Of a stretch of 64,000 nucleotides of DNA, positions 28,326-36,816 are shown one piece after another. The notes below the pieces were generated by a model. That model saw only the letters and a program-made list of their open reading frames with translations, made no database searches and was not told the DNA's origin. Both the position numbers and the translations under genes were made by a program. This stretch comes from a virus, in IMG/VR virus record IMGVR_UViG_3300044825_003205, positions 1-64,000 of that record. One strand, given 5' to 3'. Positions within the stretch are counted from its first letter, which is position 1. Each line of letters begins with the position of its first letter.

Positions 28326-30164
28326 TTAAGAGAAGGTTGAAGACTGGAAGTTCTTGACACTAACTTTGATATCTCTAGTCGGATATCTAACTTGATATAC
28401 TTGGCTTGGTTCTGCAAACAACGTGTCGTCTACGGGTTGTATTTTTCTTGTTTCAGCATTCTCATAAGCCATAGAAGTTTCTGCAGATGAATATTGTCCA
28501 CCAACAAGATTATAAGTGTCTAATCCTGTAACAGTAATTACACCTTCTTGATTTTGTATTATACTTTTGAGTTCTGAAAGATAGACATTTTGACCTAATT
28601 CTCTAATCTGTGGATTGAGGTATGCCGAAACTTTATTTACAACGTCAGTTATAATTTGACCTGAGTTTTGTGTTGCCTCTAAAACAACTGAAACTTCAAT
28701 ACCCAAATCAATAACTTGTGCAGTTGTTATAGAAATATAATCATTCATCATTCTGTAATTAGAAAGATAGTCGGCAATATTTTGTCTCAATGTATTAGAA
28801 ACAATATTTGTCAATTTACCTGAACTATCATATGATAAAATTTGAACTATAATTTTATTGTTATTCTCTGTTATTGAAACCTTAGCTGGCGAGCCGAACT
28901 CAGGTGGCATATTCCTAATTATTGCTTCATAGTCTTGTACTGTGACAGCTCTTTTTTGTGCAGCAAAATTGAATGATACATAATTTCTAACCTCTTCAAC
29001 ATTTGGTGCATTTGCACCTCCAATTGCCGCAGTAATATTAACACACCTTAATGAATTGATGACTGAAGAGTTTGTAATTTCTGAAGGTCCGTTAACGTAA
29101 AAATTTACTGTCCCTACTTGATTAATTACATTTGTACCCAAGTTAGTTGCAAGTCCACCACCAATTCTATATTGAACAAACAATGTTGAATTCGGTGTTA
29201 GTGTTGAACCTAATGCAAAATTATTGAAATAATTATTTATTGTTAACGGAATTCCTAAATTAGTGAAAGCGTTCAATTGTTCTTGTGCGGAAGTACTTCC
29301 TCCTCCAAATGTCATTTTTTTAAATCCTTCAGGTGTAAATTCAGAAATAAATCTATTACTGGTCTGAATGTATCTTCCAACTTTAATTCCAGGTTGGTCT
29401 GAAACTTTGGTTGGGTCTTCAATGAAGACTCTGTCCTCCGCTAAAGCATCAACCTCGTACCATTTATTTTCCAAACCTAAAAACTCAGCAGCTGTCGGTA
29501 CATTTGTAAAATCAGTGCCATTTTTCAATAACACACTTGTTATTCCTAAAACATTTTTTTCAGGTAGGAATAACTCAAAAAAAGGTCTAACATCATTAGC
29601 AGATATAACACGTTTGAAAACTTTAGTTATACCATTAACAACTAACTCTCTCTTTGTTATTGTATAATTTATTAATATCCCGTTAGAATTAAAATTTGGT
29701 ATTTTTAATCTATTTGGAAAACCTTGTGCATTGTAAGGAGAGGCAAAGTTAACATCATAAACATTTTCAAATACAATCCCCGCACCCGAAACTTGTGAAC
29801 CTCTTACTAAAGTCCCTAAATACCTTTCGTCTTCTTTGTCCCCAAAAACGGGTACAGTAATAGAAAAATCAACCAAAGAAACACTCGGTTTCAAGTTTGG
29901 TATTTTTAATCCATATGTTCTAGCTATATTATATATAGAAGACCTTTGTTGAGCATATTGGAGAACTGTTTCTTGAATACTTCTATCAATATGATAATGT
30001 AGGTTGTCAGCAACTGCCGCATTTAAATCTAAGAATACTGAGAATACAGATGCATCATTGAAATCTTGTATTAAGTCAGGGTAATATTGTTTGACGTAAT
30101 TAACTAACTCAGCACGAATACCTTGGTAATCTCTGACTGTATATGAAATTTTGTTATTGGCCAT
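28326..30164 (-). CDS. 6: Baseplate wedge protein gp6-like
   Basis: A 612-residue protein of the T4 gp6/gpJ family, the wedge protein that closes the inner baseplate ring. The N-terminus shows the expected helical pattern (YTVRDYQGIRAELVNYVKQY ... DFNDASVFSVFLDLNAAVAD), the ring-forming start of gp6. The C-terminal half has a gpJ-like region (KRAVTVQDYEAIIRNMPPEF, then VVNKVSAYLNPQIRELGQNV) that is strongly typical. Length is close to T4 gp6 (660). It lies 5 nt after gp25, the same partner order as T4 reversed, and the two products contact each other in known baseplates. The start MANNKISYTVRDYQ is the only plausible one. Confidence 0.9.
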   Translation of the reverse strand: MANNKISYTVRDYQGIRAELVNYVKQYYPDLIQDFNDASVFSVFLDLNAAVADNLHYHIDRSIQETVLQYAQQRSSIYNIARTYGLKIPNLKPSVSLVDFSITVPVFGDKEDERYLGTLVRGSQVSGAGIVFENVYDVNFASPYNAQGFPNRLKIPNFNSNGILINYTITKRELVVNGITKVFKRVISANDVRPFFELFLPEKNVLGITSVLLKNGTDFTNVPTAAEFLGLENKWYEVDALAEDRVFIEDPTKVSDQPGIKVGRYIQTSNRFISEFTPEGFKKMTFGGGSTSAQEQLNAFTNLGIPLTINNYFNNFALGSTLTPNSTLFVQYRIGGGLATNLGTNVINQVGTVNFYVNGPSEITNSSVINSLRCVNITAAIGGANAPNVEEVRNYVSFNFAAQKRAVTVQDYEAIIRNMPPEFGSPAKVSITENNNKIIVQILSYDSSGKLTNIVSNTLRQNIADYLSNYRMMNDYISITTAQVIDLGIEVSVVLEATQNSGQIITDVVNKVSAYLNPQIRELGQNVYLSELKSIIQNQEGVITVTGLDTYNLVGGQYSSAETSMAYENAETRKIQPVDDTLFAEPSQVYQVRYPTRDIKVSVKNFQSSTFS

Positions 30165-30169
30165 CTTAA

Positions 30170-30637
30170 TTAAATATTGATTATTACAAAATCACTCTGA
30201 GAAAATACCGAATTACCTATTGAGTAATCTATTCTTACTTTTGCAGTATATTCGTATGTCCCTTTACCGGGAACCCTGTATATATCCCAAAGTCGATTGC
30301 CCTCTGTTCCGGTGTAATCCCCATCTACTTGGTCTTCAGCGGTGATTGGTTCTATTGAAACATTATTCAAAATTAGGTTGGGTAAAAATTCTTGCACCGA
30401 GTCCCTGATATCTGATTCAATCGCACTAAATGTCAAACCGTCAAAAGGTTCAAAAATATATTCATATAATCTTGTCCCGAAAGTTGGTAAGAAATACCTT
30501 GACCCTTTCCTAGTTAAAAGTAAATGAATTAAGTCAGACCTTATTTCCTGTTGTTCAAATTCTGTTAAAGCTAAATAATCACCTCTTCTTGAATCTTGGA
30601 ACGGAAAATAAAGACCATATGTAGTACCATCTGCCAT
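30170..30637 (-). CDS. 25: Baseplate wedge protein gp25-like (lysozyme-like fold family)
   Basis: A 155-residue protein of the gp25/GPW family, the small wedge subunit conserved in all contractile injection systems. Visible signatures are DLIHLLLTRKGSRYFLPTFG, then TRLYEYIFEPFDG, and LSAIESDI-like helix spacing (SAIESDIRDSVQEFLPNL). The family resembles lysozyme in name only and is structural. It is slightly longer than T4 gp25 (132 residues), with an N-terminal extension (MADGTTYGLYFPFQDSRRGD). A TATTTATG motif lies 4 nt before the ATG and no Shine-Dalgarno is present. It begins the wedge gene string that runs to the fibre genes. Confidence 0.9.
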   Translation of the reverse strand: MADGTTYGLYFPFQDSRRGDYLALTEFEQQEIRSDLIHLLLTRKGSRYFLPTFGTRLYEYIFEPFDGLTFSAIESDIRDSVQEFLPNLILNNVSIEPITAEDQVDGDYTGTEGNRLWDIYRVPGKGTYEYTAKVRIDYSIGNSVFSQSDFVIINI

Positions 30638-30641
30638 ATTA

Positions 30642-30649
30642 CATAAATA
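30642..30649 (-). promoter_or_regulatory. TATTTATG motif before gp25-like gene
   Basis: One mismatch from TATTTATA, 4 nt before the ATG at 30637. Confidence 0.45.
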
Positions 30650-30657
30650 TACAACGA

Positions 30658-30855
30658 TTATTTTTCAACTAAAGTTGTATTTCCTTTTACACCCTTTGGT
30701 TCGTATGGACAATGTCTACATCCACCATGAGAACCACAACAAGTTCCTCTCTTGATATGATACTCTTCGGTGAAGACTACTCTGTTATTTTCGATGTAAT
30801 AATCAGAAGGGAGAATCTCATTTGGATTCTCCCTTTCTTTTTTTGTATTTTCCAT
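30658..30855 (-). CDS. Small Cys-rich DUF5522-type protein
   Basis: A 65-residue protein with the motif VVFTEEYHIKRGTCCGSHGG followed by CRHCPYEP. The CC-x-x-x-x-x-C-x-x-CPY arrangement matches the small DUF5522 family, which is widespread in Bacteroidota and of unknown function. The four Cys and two His could bind zinc or another metal. It sits 6 nt after the ribonucleotide reductase gene in the same direction, so it may be co-transcribed with it; whether it helps that enzyme is not known. Its presence suggests acquisition from a bacterial host. Confidence 0.75.
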   Translation of the reverse strand: MENTKKERENPNEILPSDYYIENNRVVFTEEYHIKRGTCCGSHGGCRHCPYEPKGVKGNTTLVEK

Positions 30856-30861
30856 AGGTTA

Positions 30862-32718
30862 TTATACTAAAACACAAGCACCACCTGCACAAGCTAACTC
30901 ACCACTCAAATCTGTTTCATCTTCCATTTCAACAATCTTAGACAAATCAACCTCATGTAAAGTTTGCATCAACTCTTCATATCTTTCTTTTGTACAATCT
31001 TCGAAAGGTGCTTGAATATATGTTCCTCCGTCATATGGTAACACTGATAATCCATTATAATGGTCTCTGTTTTCCCACATCCATTCACCTACCGCAGGCC
31101 ATTCATGTTCTCTAATTGATACTGTTGCTGAAACATTATGTGAATTACTACCACTTCTATGTCCAGGCTTAATCCAATCAACATGAACTTTTTTCACTCT
31201 ATCTAAAAGTTGAATTGGTGATTCATTTCTTAAAATTGAACCTTCAGGAGCTTTTTGTGGAATACCGATAACCGCAGTGTCGTGTGGTCTAAAATATTCA
31301 TCTTCAACTAACTCAGGATGATTTTCCTTTAAGTAAGTATAAATCGCCTCATTCTTACCAACTCTTACTCTTCTGATATAATAGTCGTTGTGCCAAGCGT
31401 GGATTCCTGATGAAGTACCTAAAGTAAGTGAAGTTGTACCTGCTGGTTTTACTGTAGTTGTTCTTGCTGCAGGATTAATACCAAGAAGTTCTGCAACTCT
31501 TTTATTCTCTTCCTTAACAATTTTAGAAGCAGACTTCATATCCAACTTTAACACAGCACCTGAACCAATACCTGTCATAGATACTCCAATCAAAGCATCC
31601 TTCTCGGTTGTTCTTTGCCATATTGGTCTTAAATAATGGAAGTTTGTGTATCCTGCTTGAAGTGTTCCACAGAAAGCCGCAGCTCTTACTCTGTCCTCAA
31701 AGTCTTCTTGTGATACAACGTTAGATACATTTACTTCTGTAAGATTACAGAATTGGAACGGTCTAAGTGCAATTTCACAACAAGGATTAGTTCCCCAATC
31801 TTTATCGTTAGTTAAGTAAATACCGGGTTCACCAGCTCCGCTAGCTTCAATTCTCTTCCAAAGGTCCATGAAGTAGTCTTTTGTTATTTTGTGTCGGAGC
31901 AACACAGCTGAGTTATTTGCTCTACCTCTTTGTGGATTTGTTTCCCACCAAGCACCTGACTTACAACCAATCATTTCATCATCAGTTGCTGAGAAAAGTG
32001 AAATCAAAGCAGCTCTTCTAATACCACCTGCCAACACTGCGTCTGCAATATGACATACCATATCATGAACTTCGATAGCTTTTAATTTCTCACCATTATC
32101 TTTTGAATCTAAAATACCTTCAAGTTTAATAAGACATTCCTTGAGTGGTTGTGGGCCAGGAGCCTTTCCACCTGATGTTACCAATCTTGCACCTTTAGGT
32201 CTGATATCGCTAAAGTCAAATTCAATATGAGAACCACCGTAGAAATATGATTTTACTAAAATTTTGACTGCATCTGCCCATCCTTCGATTGAGTCAGCAA
32301 CTAACCATCTCCTTTTTCTTTCTTTGTTTGGTTTAAGTATTTCAGGTAACGTTTCAACATGATGTTTTTGAACAGAATATCCTACACCCGTACCTCCTAA
32401 CAACAAGAACATAATTTCAGAAAAGACTCTCCAATCATCAATTGGTGCAAACGCACAATTGTATATTCTGTTTGGTGAAATTTCAATTGGTTTACCCGCA
32501 AACTGCATTGACCTCATTGATGGAAGAACTTGTTTCTTGAAAACATACATGTAGTTCTCTCTTATTTCTTTTTCTAAATTTGGAAACTGCTTGATATGCA
32601 TCTCCATGTTTCTTGTGACTAGTTCTTGCCACGTCTCTCTTCTGTTCAATTCAGGAATATATTTCGCGTATTTCATATACACGGTTATATCACTGAGAAT
32701 CCTGTTTGAAATGTCCAT
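30862..32718 (-). CDS. nrdJ: Adenosylcobalamin-dependent (class II) ribonucleoside-triphosphate reductase
   Basis: A 618-residue class II ribonucleotide reductase, which makes deoxynucleotides using B12-derived radicals and needs no second subunit. Visible landmarks are the first redox Cys (C88 in NRIYNCAFAPID), a glycine-rich LLLGGTGVGYSVQ loop, the radical-site motif NPCCEIALRPFQFCNL near residue 310, the phosphate-binding KPAGTTSLTLGTSSG, and a C-terminal shuttle pair C610-x4-C615 (CAGGAC). This resembles the monomeric Lactobacillus-type enzyme. It is shorter than that enzyme (~740), so an allosteric segment may be reduced. The host or environment must supply cobalamin. A TATTTATA motif and a hairpin lie 51-80 nt upstream. 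It leads the replication block toward the wedge genes. Confidence 0.92.
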   Translation of the reverse strand: MDISNRILSDITVYMKYAKYIPELNRRETWQELVTRNMEMHIKQFPNLEKEIRENYMYVFKKQVLPSMRSMQFAGKPIEISPNRIYNCAFAPIDDWRVFSEIMFLLLGGTGVGYSVQKHHVETLPEILKPNKERKRRWLVADSIEGWADAVKILVKSYFYGGSHIEFDFSDIRPKGARLVTSGGKAPGPQPLKECLIKLEGILDSKDNGEKLKAIEVHDMVCHIADAVLAGGIRRAALISLFSATDDEMIGCKSGAWWETNPQRGRANNSAVLLRHKITKDYFMDLWKRIEASGAGEPGIYLTNDKDWGTNPCCEIALRPFQFCNLTEVNVSNVVSQEDFEDRVRAAAFCGTLQAGYTNFHYLRPIWQRTTEKDALIGVSMTGIGSGAVLKLDMKSASKIVKEENKRVAELLGINPAARTTTVKPAGTTSLTLGTSSGIHAWHNDYYIRRVRVGKNEAIYTYLKENHPELVEDEYFRPHDTAVIGIPQKAPEGSILRNESPIQLLDRVKKVHVDWIKPGHRSGSNSHNVSATVSIREHEWPAVGEWMWENRDHYNGLSVLPYDGGTYIQAPFEDCTKERYEELMQTLHEVDLSKIVEMEDETDLSGELACAGGACVLV

Positions 32719-32768
32719 TTTTTAAATTTTTTTTGTTTTTGTTTTTATAAAAAATCGGTGATTTTAGT

Positions 32769-32776
32769 TATAAATA
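32769..32776 (-). promoter_or_regulatory. TATTTATA motif after the hairpin, upstream of the reductase
   Basis: Directly follows the hairpin at 32778-32800; 51 nt before the ATG at 32718. Confidence 0.4.
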
Positions 32777-32777
32777 T

Positions 32778-32800
32778 AGGGTCGTGCAATATACGACCCT
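32778..32800 (-). terminator. Hairpin upstream of the class II reductase gene
   Basis: 8-bp perfect stem (agggtcgt with acgaccct) and 7-base loop between the helicase stop and the reductase start. It is followed on the coding strand after 1 nt by TATATTTATA, so it could terminate helicase transcription. Confidence 0.65.
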
Positions 32801-32846
32801 TATTTTGATTAAAAAAAAGTAAGTTTTTTTCTAAAAAAGTAGATAT

Positions 32847-34229
32847 TTAGTTTGAAGTGTTTTTTGATTGTTCTTTTTGTTTTCTCTTATCAAGCAACTC
32901 TCTAACCCTATCTCTTTTCTTTTCTTCTTGTTGTTCTTCGAATCCTAAGAAAGTTACAGATGACTCAGTATCAATCTCTAATAATTCATTATTAAATTTA
33001 CAATTTTCAAATACAACTCCGTCTTTACCCAATCTTGATTTGGTAATCGCTATCGTTGCTAAATTCATTTCTTTTTGTTGTAGAGTTTTAGCGATAGAAA
33101 TAATTACGTGACCTACTTGAGCCTTTTTGATTGACCCACCCATTTGGTCGGTAGTTACAACCTCAGATGAAATCGAAGACCTGTTACCTTGTGTTGCAGT
33201 CCACCCTACTAAACTTAGTTCGTGACACATTGCCTCAAACTGCCTCATTACCGAACCTTCACTTTTCCATTCATCTTTGTTTGGATTTTCAGGGAGAACA
33301 CAATCAATATAATCTAACATAATCAAATCGATTTTGATTCCATCTGCAATCATCTTCCTAACCTGATTCTTAATTTGTAACATCGTCATAGTATCTGATG
33401 GTAACTTTCTAAGAACAAGTCTGTTCTGCATTGTTTCTTTTATTTCATGGATTTTATCCATTACTTTATCCTTATGTAAAACTAAGTTATCTGGTTCTAT
33501 ACCCGTCCAAAGTGTGAAATGTTTCCTTTGGATAATTTTGGGATTGTCTTCAAAAAATACTTGAAGTACGTTGTATCCATGATTGAATGCAGTATTTGCA
33601 ATCTTGGTTAGAATTGTTGTTTTACCAACACCTGTTGGAGCCAGTATGACACCAATCTCACCTTTAGCTAGTCCACCTTTCAGAAGTCGGTCGATACCTG
33701 GAATTCCCATCGGTATCGGATGTCTGAAGTCTTCATCAAGTACAGTTTCTAAATCGGAGAATACATCAGACATACCATCTGTTGTCTGTCCAACTTGAAG
33801 AGCATCTCTTACCAAAGTTTCTACTTTATCATAAGATTCGAAATCACCTTCGTTAATGATTTTTTGTGCCTTTTCCATGGCTTTCTGTAACTCTTGTTGT
33901 TTACAGAACTTTAACCCTTTTTCTTGAACAAAAGTAACTCCCTCAAAAGGTGCCGATTTTATTTGTTTTAGTGTATCCAAAACAATTTTAGCAACTAACT
34001 CTTGTTGAATTTCTGATTTAACAATTTGTTCTATTGTCTCAAAGGCAGGTGTGGACTCGTATTTTGCGTAATACTCTTTAATCATCTGTACGATGATTTT
34101 GAAGTATTTGTTATCGAAGTAAGAACTTTCTAAAACATCCATAATGGTGGATGAGAATGTCTTATCAAGGATAATCTGATTGATAAGTTGTAACTGAAAT
34201 GTATTACCGAGGTAATCGAAATTTTTCAT
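32847..34229 (-). CDS. 41: Replicative DNA helicase, DnaB/gp41 type
   Basis: A 460-residue RecA-fold hexameric helicase. The N-terminal ~160 residues are helical like the DnaB N-domain. The motor has Walker A APTGVGKTT (residues ~195-203), Walker B LIMLDYID (~300), and a downstream TQGNRSS sensor and QMGGSIKKAQ segment typical of DnaB and T4 gp41. It unwinds DNA ahead of the fork and would load with a primase, which is not in the window. The C-terminus is highly charged (EEKKRDRVRELLDKRKQKEQ), possibly for partner contact. The 128-base gap after it holds a hairpin terminator candidate at 32778-32800. Confidence 0.9.
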   Translation of the reverse strand: MKNFDYLGNTFQLQLINQIILDKTFSSTIMDVLESSYFDNKYFKIIVQMIKEYYAKYESTPAFETIEQIVKSEIQQELVAKIVLDTLKQIKSAPFEGVTFVQEKGLKFCKQQELQKAMEKAQKIINEGDFESYDKVETLVRDALQVGQTTDGMSDVFSDLETVLDEDFRHPIPMGIPGIDRLLKGGLAKGEIGVILAPTGVGKTTILTKIANTAFNHGYNVLQVFFEDNPKIIQRKHFTLWTGIEPDNLVLHKDKVMDKIHEIKETMQNRLVLRKLPSDTMTMLQIKNQVRKMIADGIKIDLIMLDYIDCVLPENPNKDEWKSEGSVMRQFEAMCHELSLVGWTATQGNRSSISSEVVTTDQMGGSIKKAQVGHVIISIAKTLQQKEMNLATIAITKSRLGKDGVVFENCKFNNELLEIDTESSVTFLGFEEQQEEKKRDRVRELLDKRKQKEQSKNTSN

Positions 34230-34261
34230 AGTAGAACTGAGCCCCTCTATTAATTAAATAC

Positions 34262-34717
34262 TTACTTTGCTAAGTCGTATTCTAGATATTTGAAAGATAA
34301 TTTGGTTTCTGAAAAAATGTCAGTTAGAGTTTTCAAAATTTCTTTCAAGTATGGTCTAACATCCACGGTATAACGAACTTTTGGTGGGAACATTTTTCCG
34401 TCAAAAATTCTATGACAAATTGTCTGGTCATTGAATTTTACATAAAGGTTAAAATACTCAGGTCCGTCAGTGAAAGATGTTTCCATAACAGATGGGTCAT
34501 GCATGATTGACTCTTTGTTATCCATCATGTAAATAACTGTCTTCATTTTTAAGTCATACTTCAGTGTATCCGCAGTTCTTTTCATAAAGTCATACAACTC
34601 TAATGAATTTTTTGCCTTCGGATTAAATCCTTTGACGTTAAAGAATCTTTGGACAACGATGTTGTCATTCAAGGTTAGTAGGAATTCTAATTTAGTAATT
34701 TCCTGTTCTCTGTTCAT
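34262..34717 (-). CDS. Conserved-looking hypothetical protein in replication block
   Basis: A 151-residue soluble protein that I do not recognise. It is mostly alternating alpha/beta with no Cys cluster, nucleotide-binding loop or membrane segment. Notable segments are RFFNVKGFNPKAKNSLELYD, DGPEYFNLYVKFND and VRPYLKEILKTLTDIFSETK. It lies between the nuclease and helicase genes, with gaps of about 18 and 32 nt, in the same direction, so a replication or recombination accessory role is plausible (for example, helicase loading), but only the context supports this. Confidence 0.65.
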   Translation of the reverse strand: MNREQEITKLEFLLTLNDNIVVQRFFNVKGFNPKAKNSLELYDFMKRTADTLKYDLKMKTVIYMMDNKESIMHDPSVMETSFTDGPEYFNLYVKFNDQTICHRIFDGKMFPPKVRYTVDVRPYLKEILKTLTDIFSETKLSFKYLEYDLAK

Positions 34718-34735
34718 TTTTTGTTTTTTTGGTTA

Positions 34736-35734
34736 TTAAATTTTTCGTTTTTCTTTTCTAATCAATTTCATGAATGGTTTAACAAAGTTGACCCAAGCCT
34801 CATCATTTTTTGGTAGAAACTTAAATAGACCGTCAGAGACCATCATTTTCATCAAGTTTTTATATCCCCTGTTTTCGGGGTCGAAAACATCATTATAAAT
34901 CTGTTCGACAATTTGTTTTCCTTCATCGGAAATTAATGGTTGTTGTAGGTCAACAAGTTTTTGGTTAGTAATAAAGTATTCTTCTCCAAGTATACCTCTT
35001 TTTGTTGTTCCCGTCAATAGGTTACTAATCAATTTAACCTTGGACTTTTGCTCGATTTCTCGTGCATTGTTGATTATTTCATCAATAGTGCATGGTTTAT
35101 CAAGCATCTGAGGAAAAAATTTCAACATACTTTTTTCACCGAAAAGTTTTATTCCGTCTATGTTGTCTGATTTGTCGCCAGTTAATACTTTATAAACCAT
35201 AACATTTTGATGTGGTATGTCTATCGAACCCATTTTTATTTTATCACCGTACTTGTAATATCTTTTTTGAACTGGCGAATATATAGTAACTTTATTAGAT
35301 ATTAATTGCGTTAGGTCTTTATCTGCTGAAAATATAATAACTTGTTCTTCCTTACATATTTGTGTGTAGTACGCAATTAAATCGTCTGCCTCATTACCAA
35401 ACATTTCAACTTGTCTAACGAAAACTTCTTCAAGATATTCTTTTACTCTTTGTTTTTGTTGTAGATAGGATTCATACTTAAAATCCATCATAGATTGTTT
35501 ACGGTTCGCCTTGTATTCAGAGTATAGTAGCTTCCTCGCACTTGAATTAGATTCGGCATCCCAAAAGACAACAACCTTATCATGGTTATGTTCTTCCAAA
35601 AATTTTCTTAGGGTGTTTATAAAATGAAAGATTCCACCAACATGTTCAGACTCATTGAATAAATCTTTAACACCGTGGAATCCTATTTTGAATAAATTAT
35701 CACCATCTACCAAAAGGGTTTTAGTCATAATCAT
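34736..35734 (-). CDS. rnh: 5'-3' exonuclease / RNase H of the FEN-1/T4 Rnh family
   Basis: A 332-residue flap-type nuclease that removes RNA primers at Okazaki fragments. Metal-binding acidic motifs of the PIN/FEN fold are visible in order: LLVDGDN (~5-11), VVFWDAESNSSARK with YKANRK, then GNEADDLIAYYT (~111-122), SADKDLTQLIS (~133-143), and the helix-hairpin-helix region TGDKSDNIDGIKLFGEKS. Length matches T4 Rnh (305). It starts a few bases after the UvsX-like gene's stop and precedes the helicase, a natural replication grouping. The first Met (MIMTKT) or third residue could be the true start. Confidence 0.88.
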   Translation of the reverse strand: MIMTKTLLVDGDNLFKIGFHGVKDLFNESEHVGGIFHFINTLRKFLEEHNHDKVVVFWDAESNSSARKLLYSEYKANRKQSMMDFKYESYLQQKQRVKEYLEEVFVRQVEMFGNEADDLIAYYTQICKEEQVIIFSADKDLTQLISNKVTIYSPVQKRYYKYGDKIKMGSIDIPHQNVMVYKVLTGDKSDNIDGIKLFGEKSMLKFFPQMLDKPCTIDEIINNAREIEQKSKVKLISNLLTGTTKRGILGEEYFITNQKLVDLQQPLISDEGKQIVEQIYNDVFDPENRGYKNLMKMMVSDGLFKFLPKNDEAWVNFVKPFMKLIRKEKRKI

Positions 35735-35743
35735 TCTATATTG

Positions 35744-36748
35744 TTAACTATCTTCTTTTTCTTCTTTCAAGTCAAAATCACCTTCACTTCCAATAATATC
35801 TTTCCAATAGTCGGCATATTCTTTTTTGTATGACTCAATGGAGGCTTTCTCTTCTGTAGAATCCTTACCCGCTAAAAATCCATGTGGTGTTACAATAATT
35901 TTGCCGTCGTCGAAACCTAATCCATTTATGTGGTTTTTCATTACCGATACTTTGGACCTAATTGCAAATTTGACACTCCTCTTATCTTTAGTCGCAGTAA
36001 TTTTAGTTGTACCAGCACCTTTTTGGTTTCCAAATAAAAATACTAATGATGAGTTTAACCAAACTGATTCACCACCTTTAGCTTTAATTTTTGGTTGACC
36101 GAAAGGATTATCGGGAAGTTCAACCCAAGGTTGATTAATAATGATGAGGGTATTTTCATATTCAGTGTCTGCCTTTCTTGAACCTGAAATTCTTTGGTTG
36201 ATACCCATTCCAATTTTATCAGAAAGGACAGAAGCATTGTGTTGTTTTCCTCCCTTACCTTCATAAGTCATTTTACATGGAACCGAACCAACTGAATCCC
36301 AAATGAAACATAAACTATAGTTTAGTTCCCCTTTTTCTTGAGCATCCAACAACTGATTTATGTAATCAGTAATTTGTTCTATATAACTAAAATTGTTATT
36401 GAAAAGGAAGAATCCATCCCAATCCATTTCACCTGTTTCCTTATCAGGAACTTCTTCACAATCGAAACCCATCAGTCTCGCATGGTCAAAACTCCATTTT
36501 TGTTCTGTGATTATGAAGACAGGAAGTATCCCTTTTTTTTGAGCATCGACCGCAGATTTGACTGCCGCAGTAGTTTTCCCTGTGTCCGAGTGTCCTAAAA
36601 ACATATTGATGTGTCCAATAGCAGGACCAGGTATACCAACAGCATCCAAGAAATCTTGACCTAAGTCTAAAAATCTTTGTGGTTTATATTTTGCTGAAGT
36701 TGAAAACTTTTTCTTAAGACTGCTAAATTCAGTTTTTTTAATTGCCAT
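35744..36748 (-). CDS. uvsX: UvsX/RecA-like recombinase
   Basis: A 334-residue RecA-family strand-exchange protein. Walker A GHSDTGKTT is at residues 52-60, a Walker B-like CFIWDSVGS near residue 145, and a later ISGSRKADTEY/IIINQPW segment corresponds to the L1/L2 DNA-binding region of UvsX-type proteins. The C-terminus is acidic (KEEKEDS), as in other RecA proteins. In T4 this protein loads on gp32-coated DNA and drives recombination-dependent replication; the gp32-like gene lies immediately upstream here, separated by a strong hairpin at 36765-36807 that may make SSB far more abundant than recombinase. Confidence 0.88.
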   Translation of the reverse strand: MAIKKTEFSSLKKKFSTSAKYKPQRFLDLGQDFLDAVGIPGPAIGHINMFLGHSDTGKTTAAVKSAVDAQKKGILPVFIITEQKWSFDHARLMGFDCEEVPDKETGEMDWDGFFLFNNNFSYIEQITDYINQLLDAQEKGELNYSLCFIWDSVGSVPCKMTYEGKGGKQHNASVLSDKIGMGINQRISGSRKADTEYENTLIIINQPWVELPDNPFGQPKIKAKGGESVWLNSSLVFLFGNQKGAGTTKITATKDKRSVKFAIRSKVSVMKNHINGLGFDDGKIIVTPHGFLAGKDSTEEKASIESYKKEYADYWKDIIGSEGDFDLKEEKEDS

Positions 36749-36764
36749 AAATTGTAGTTGAAAA

Positions 36765-36807
36765 AAAGGACTTAGATACTCGATTGATTCCGGTACCTAA
36801 GTCCTTT
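36765..36807 (-). terminator. Terminator after the gp32-like gene
   Basis: 11-bp stem (aaaggacttag with ctaagtccttt) with a 21-base loop, followed on the minus strand by seven T. It ends the SSB gene and lies 17 nt before the UvsX-like start. Confidence 0.75.
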
Positions 36808-36816
36808 GTATTTTAA

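Noticed and set aside
30862-32718. Possible intein in the reductase gene
   Set aside because: All family motifs are contiguous and the protein is short for the family, leaving no room for an insert.
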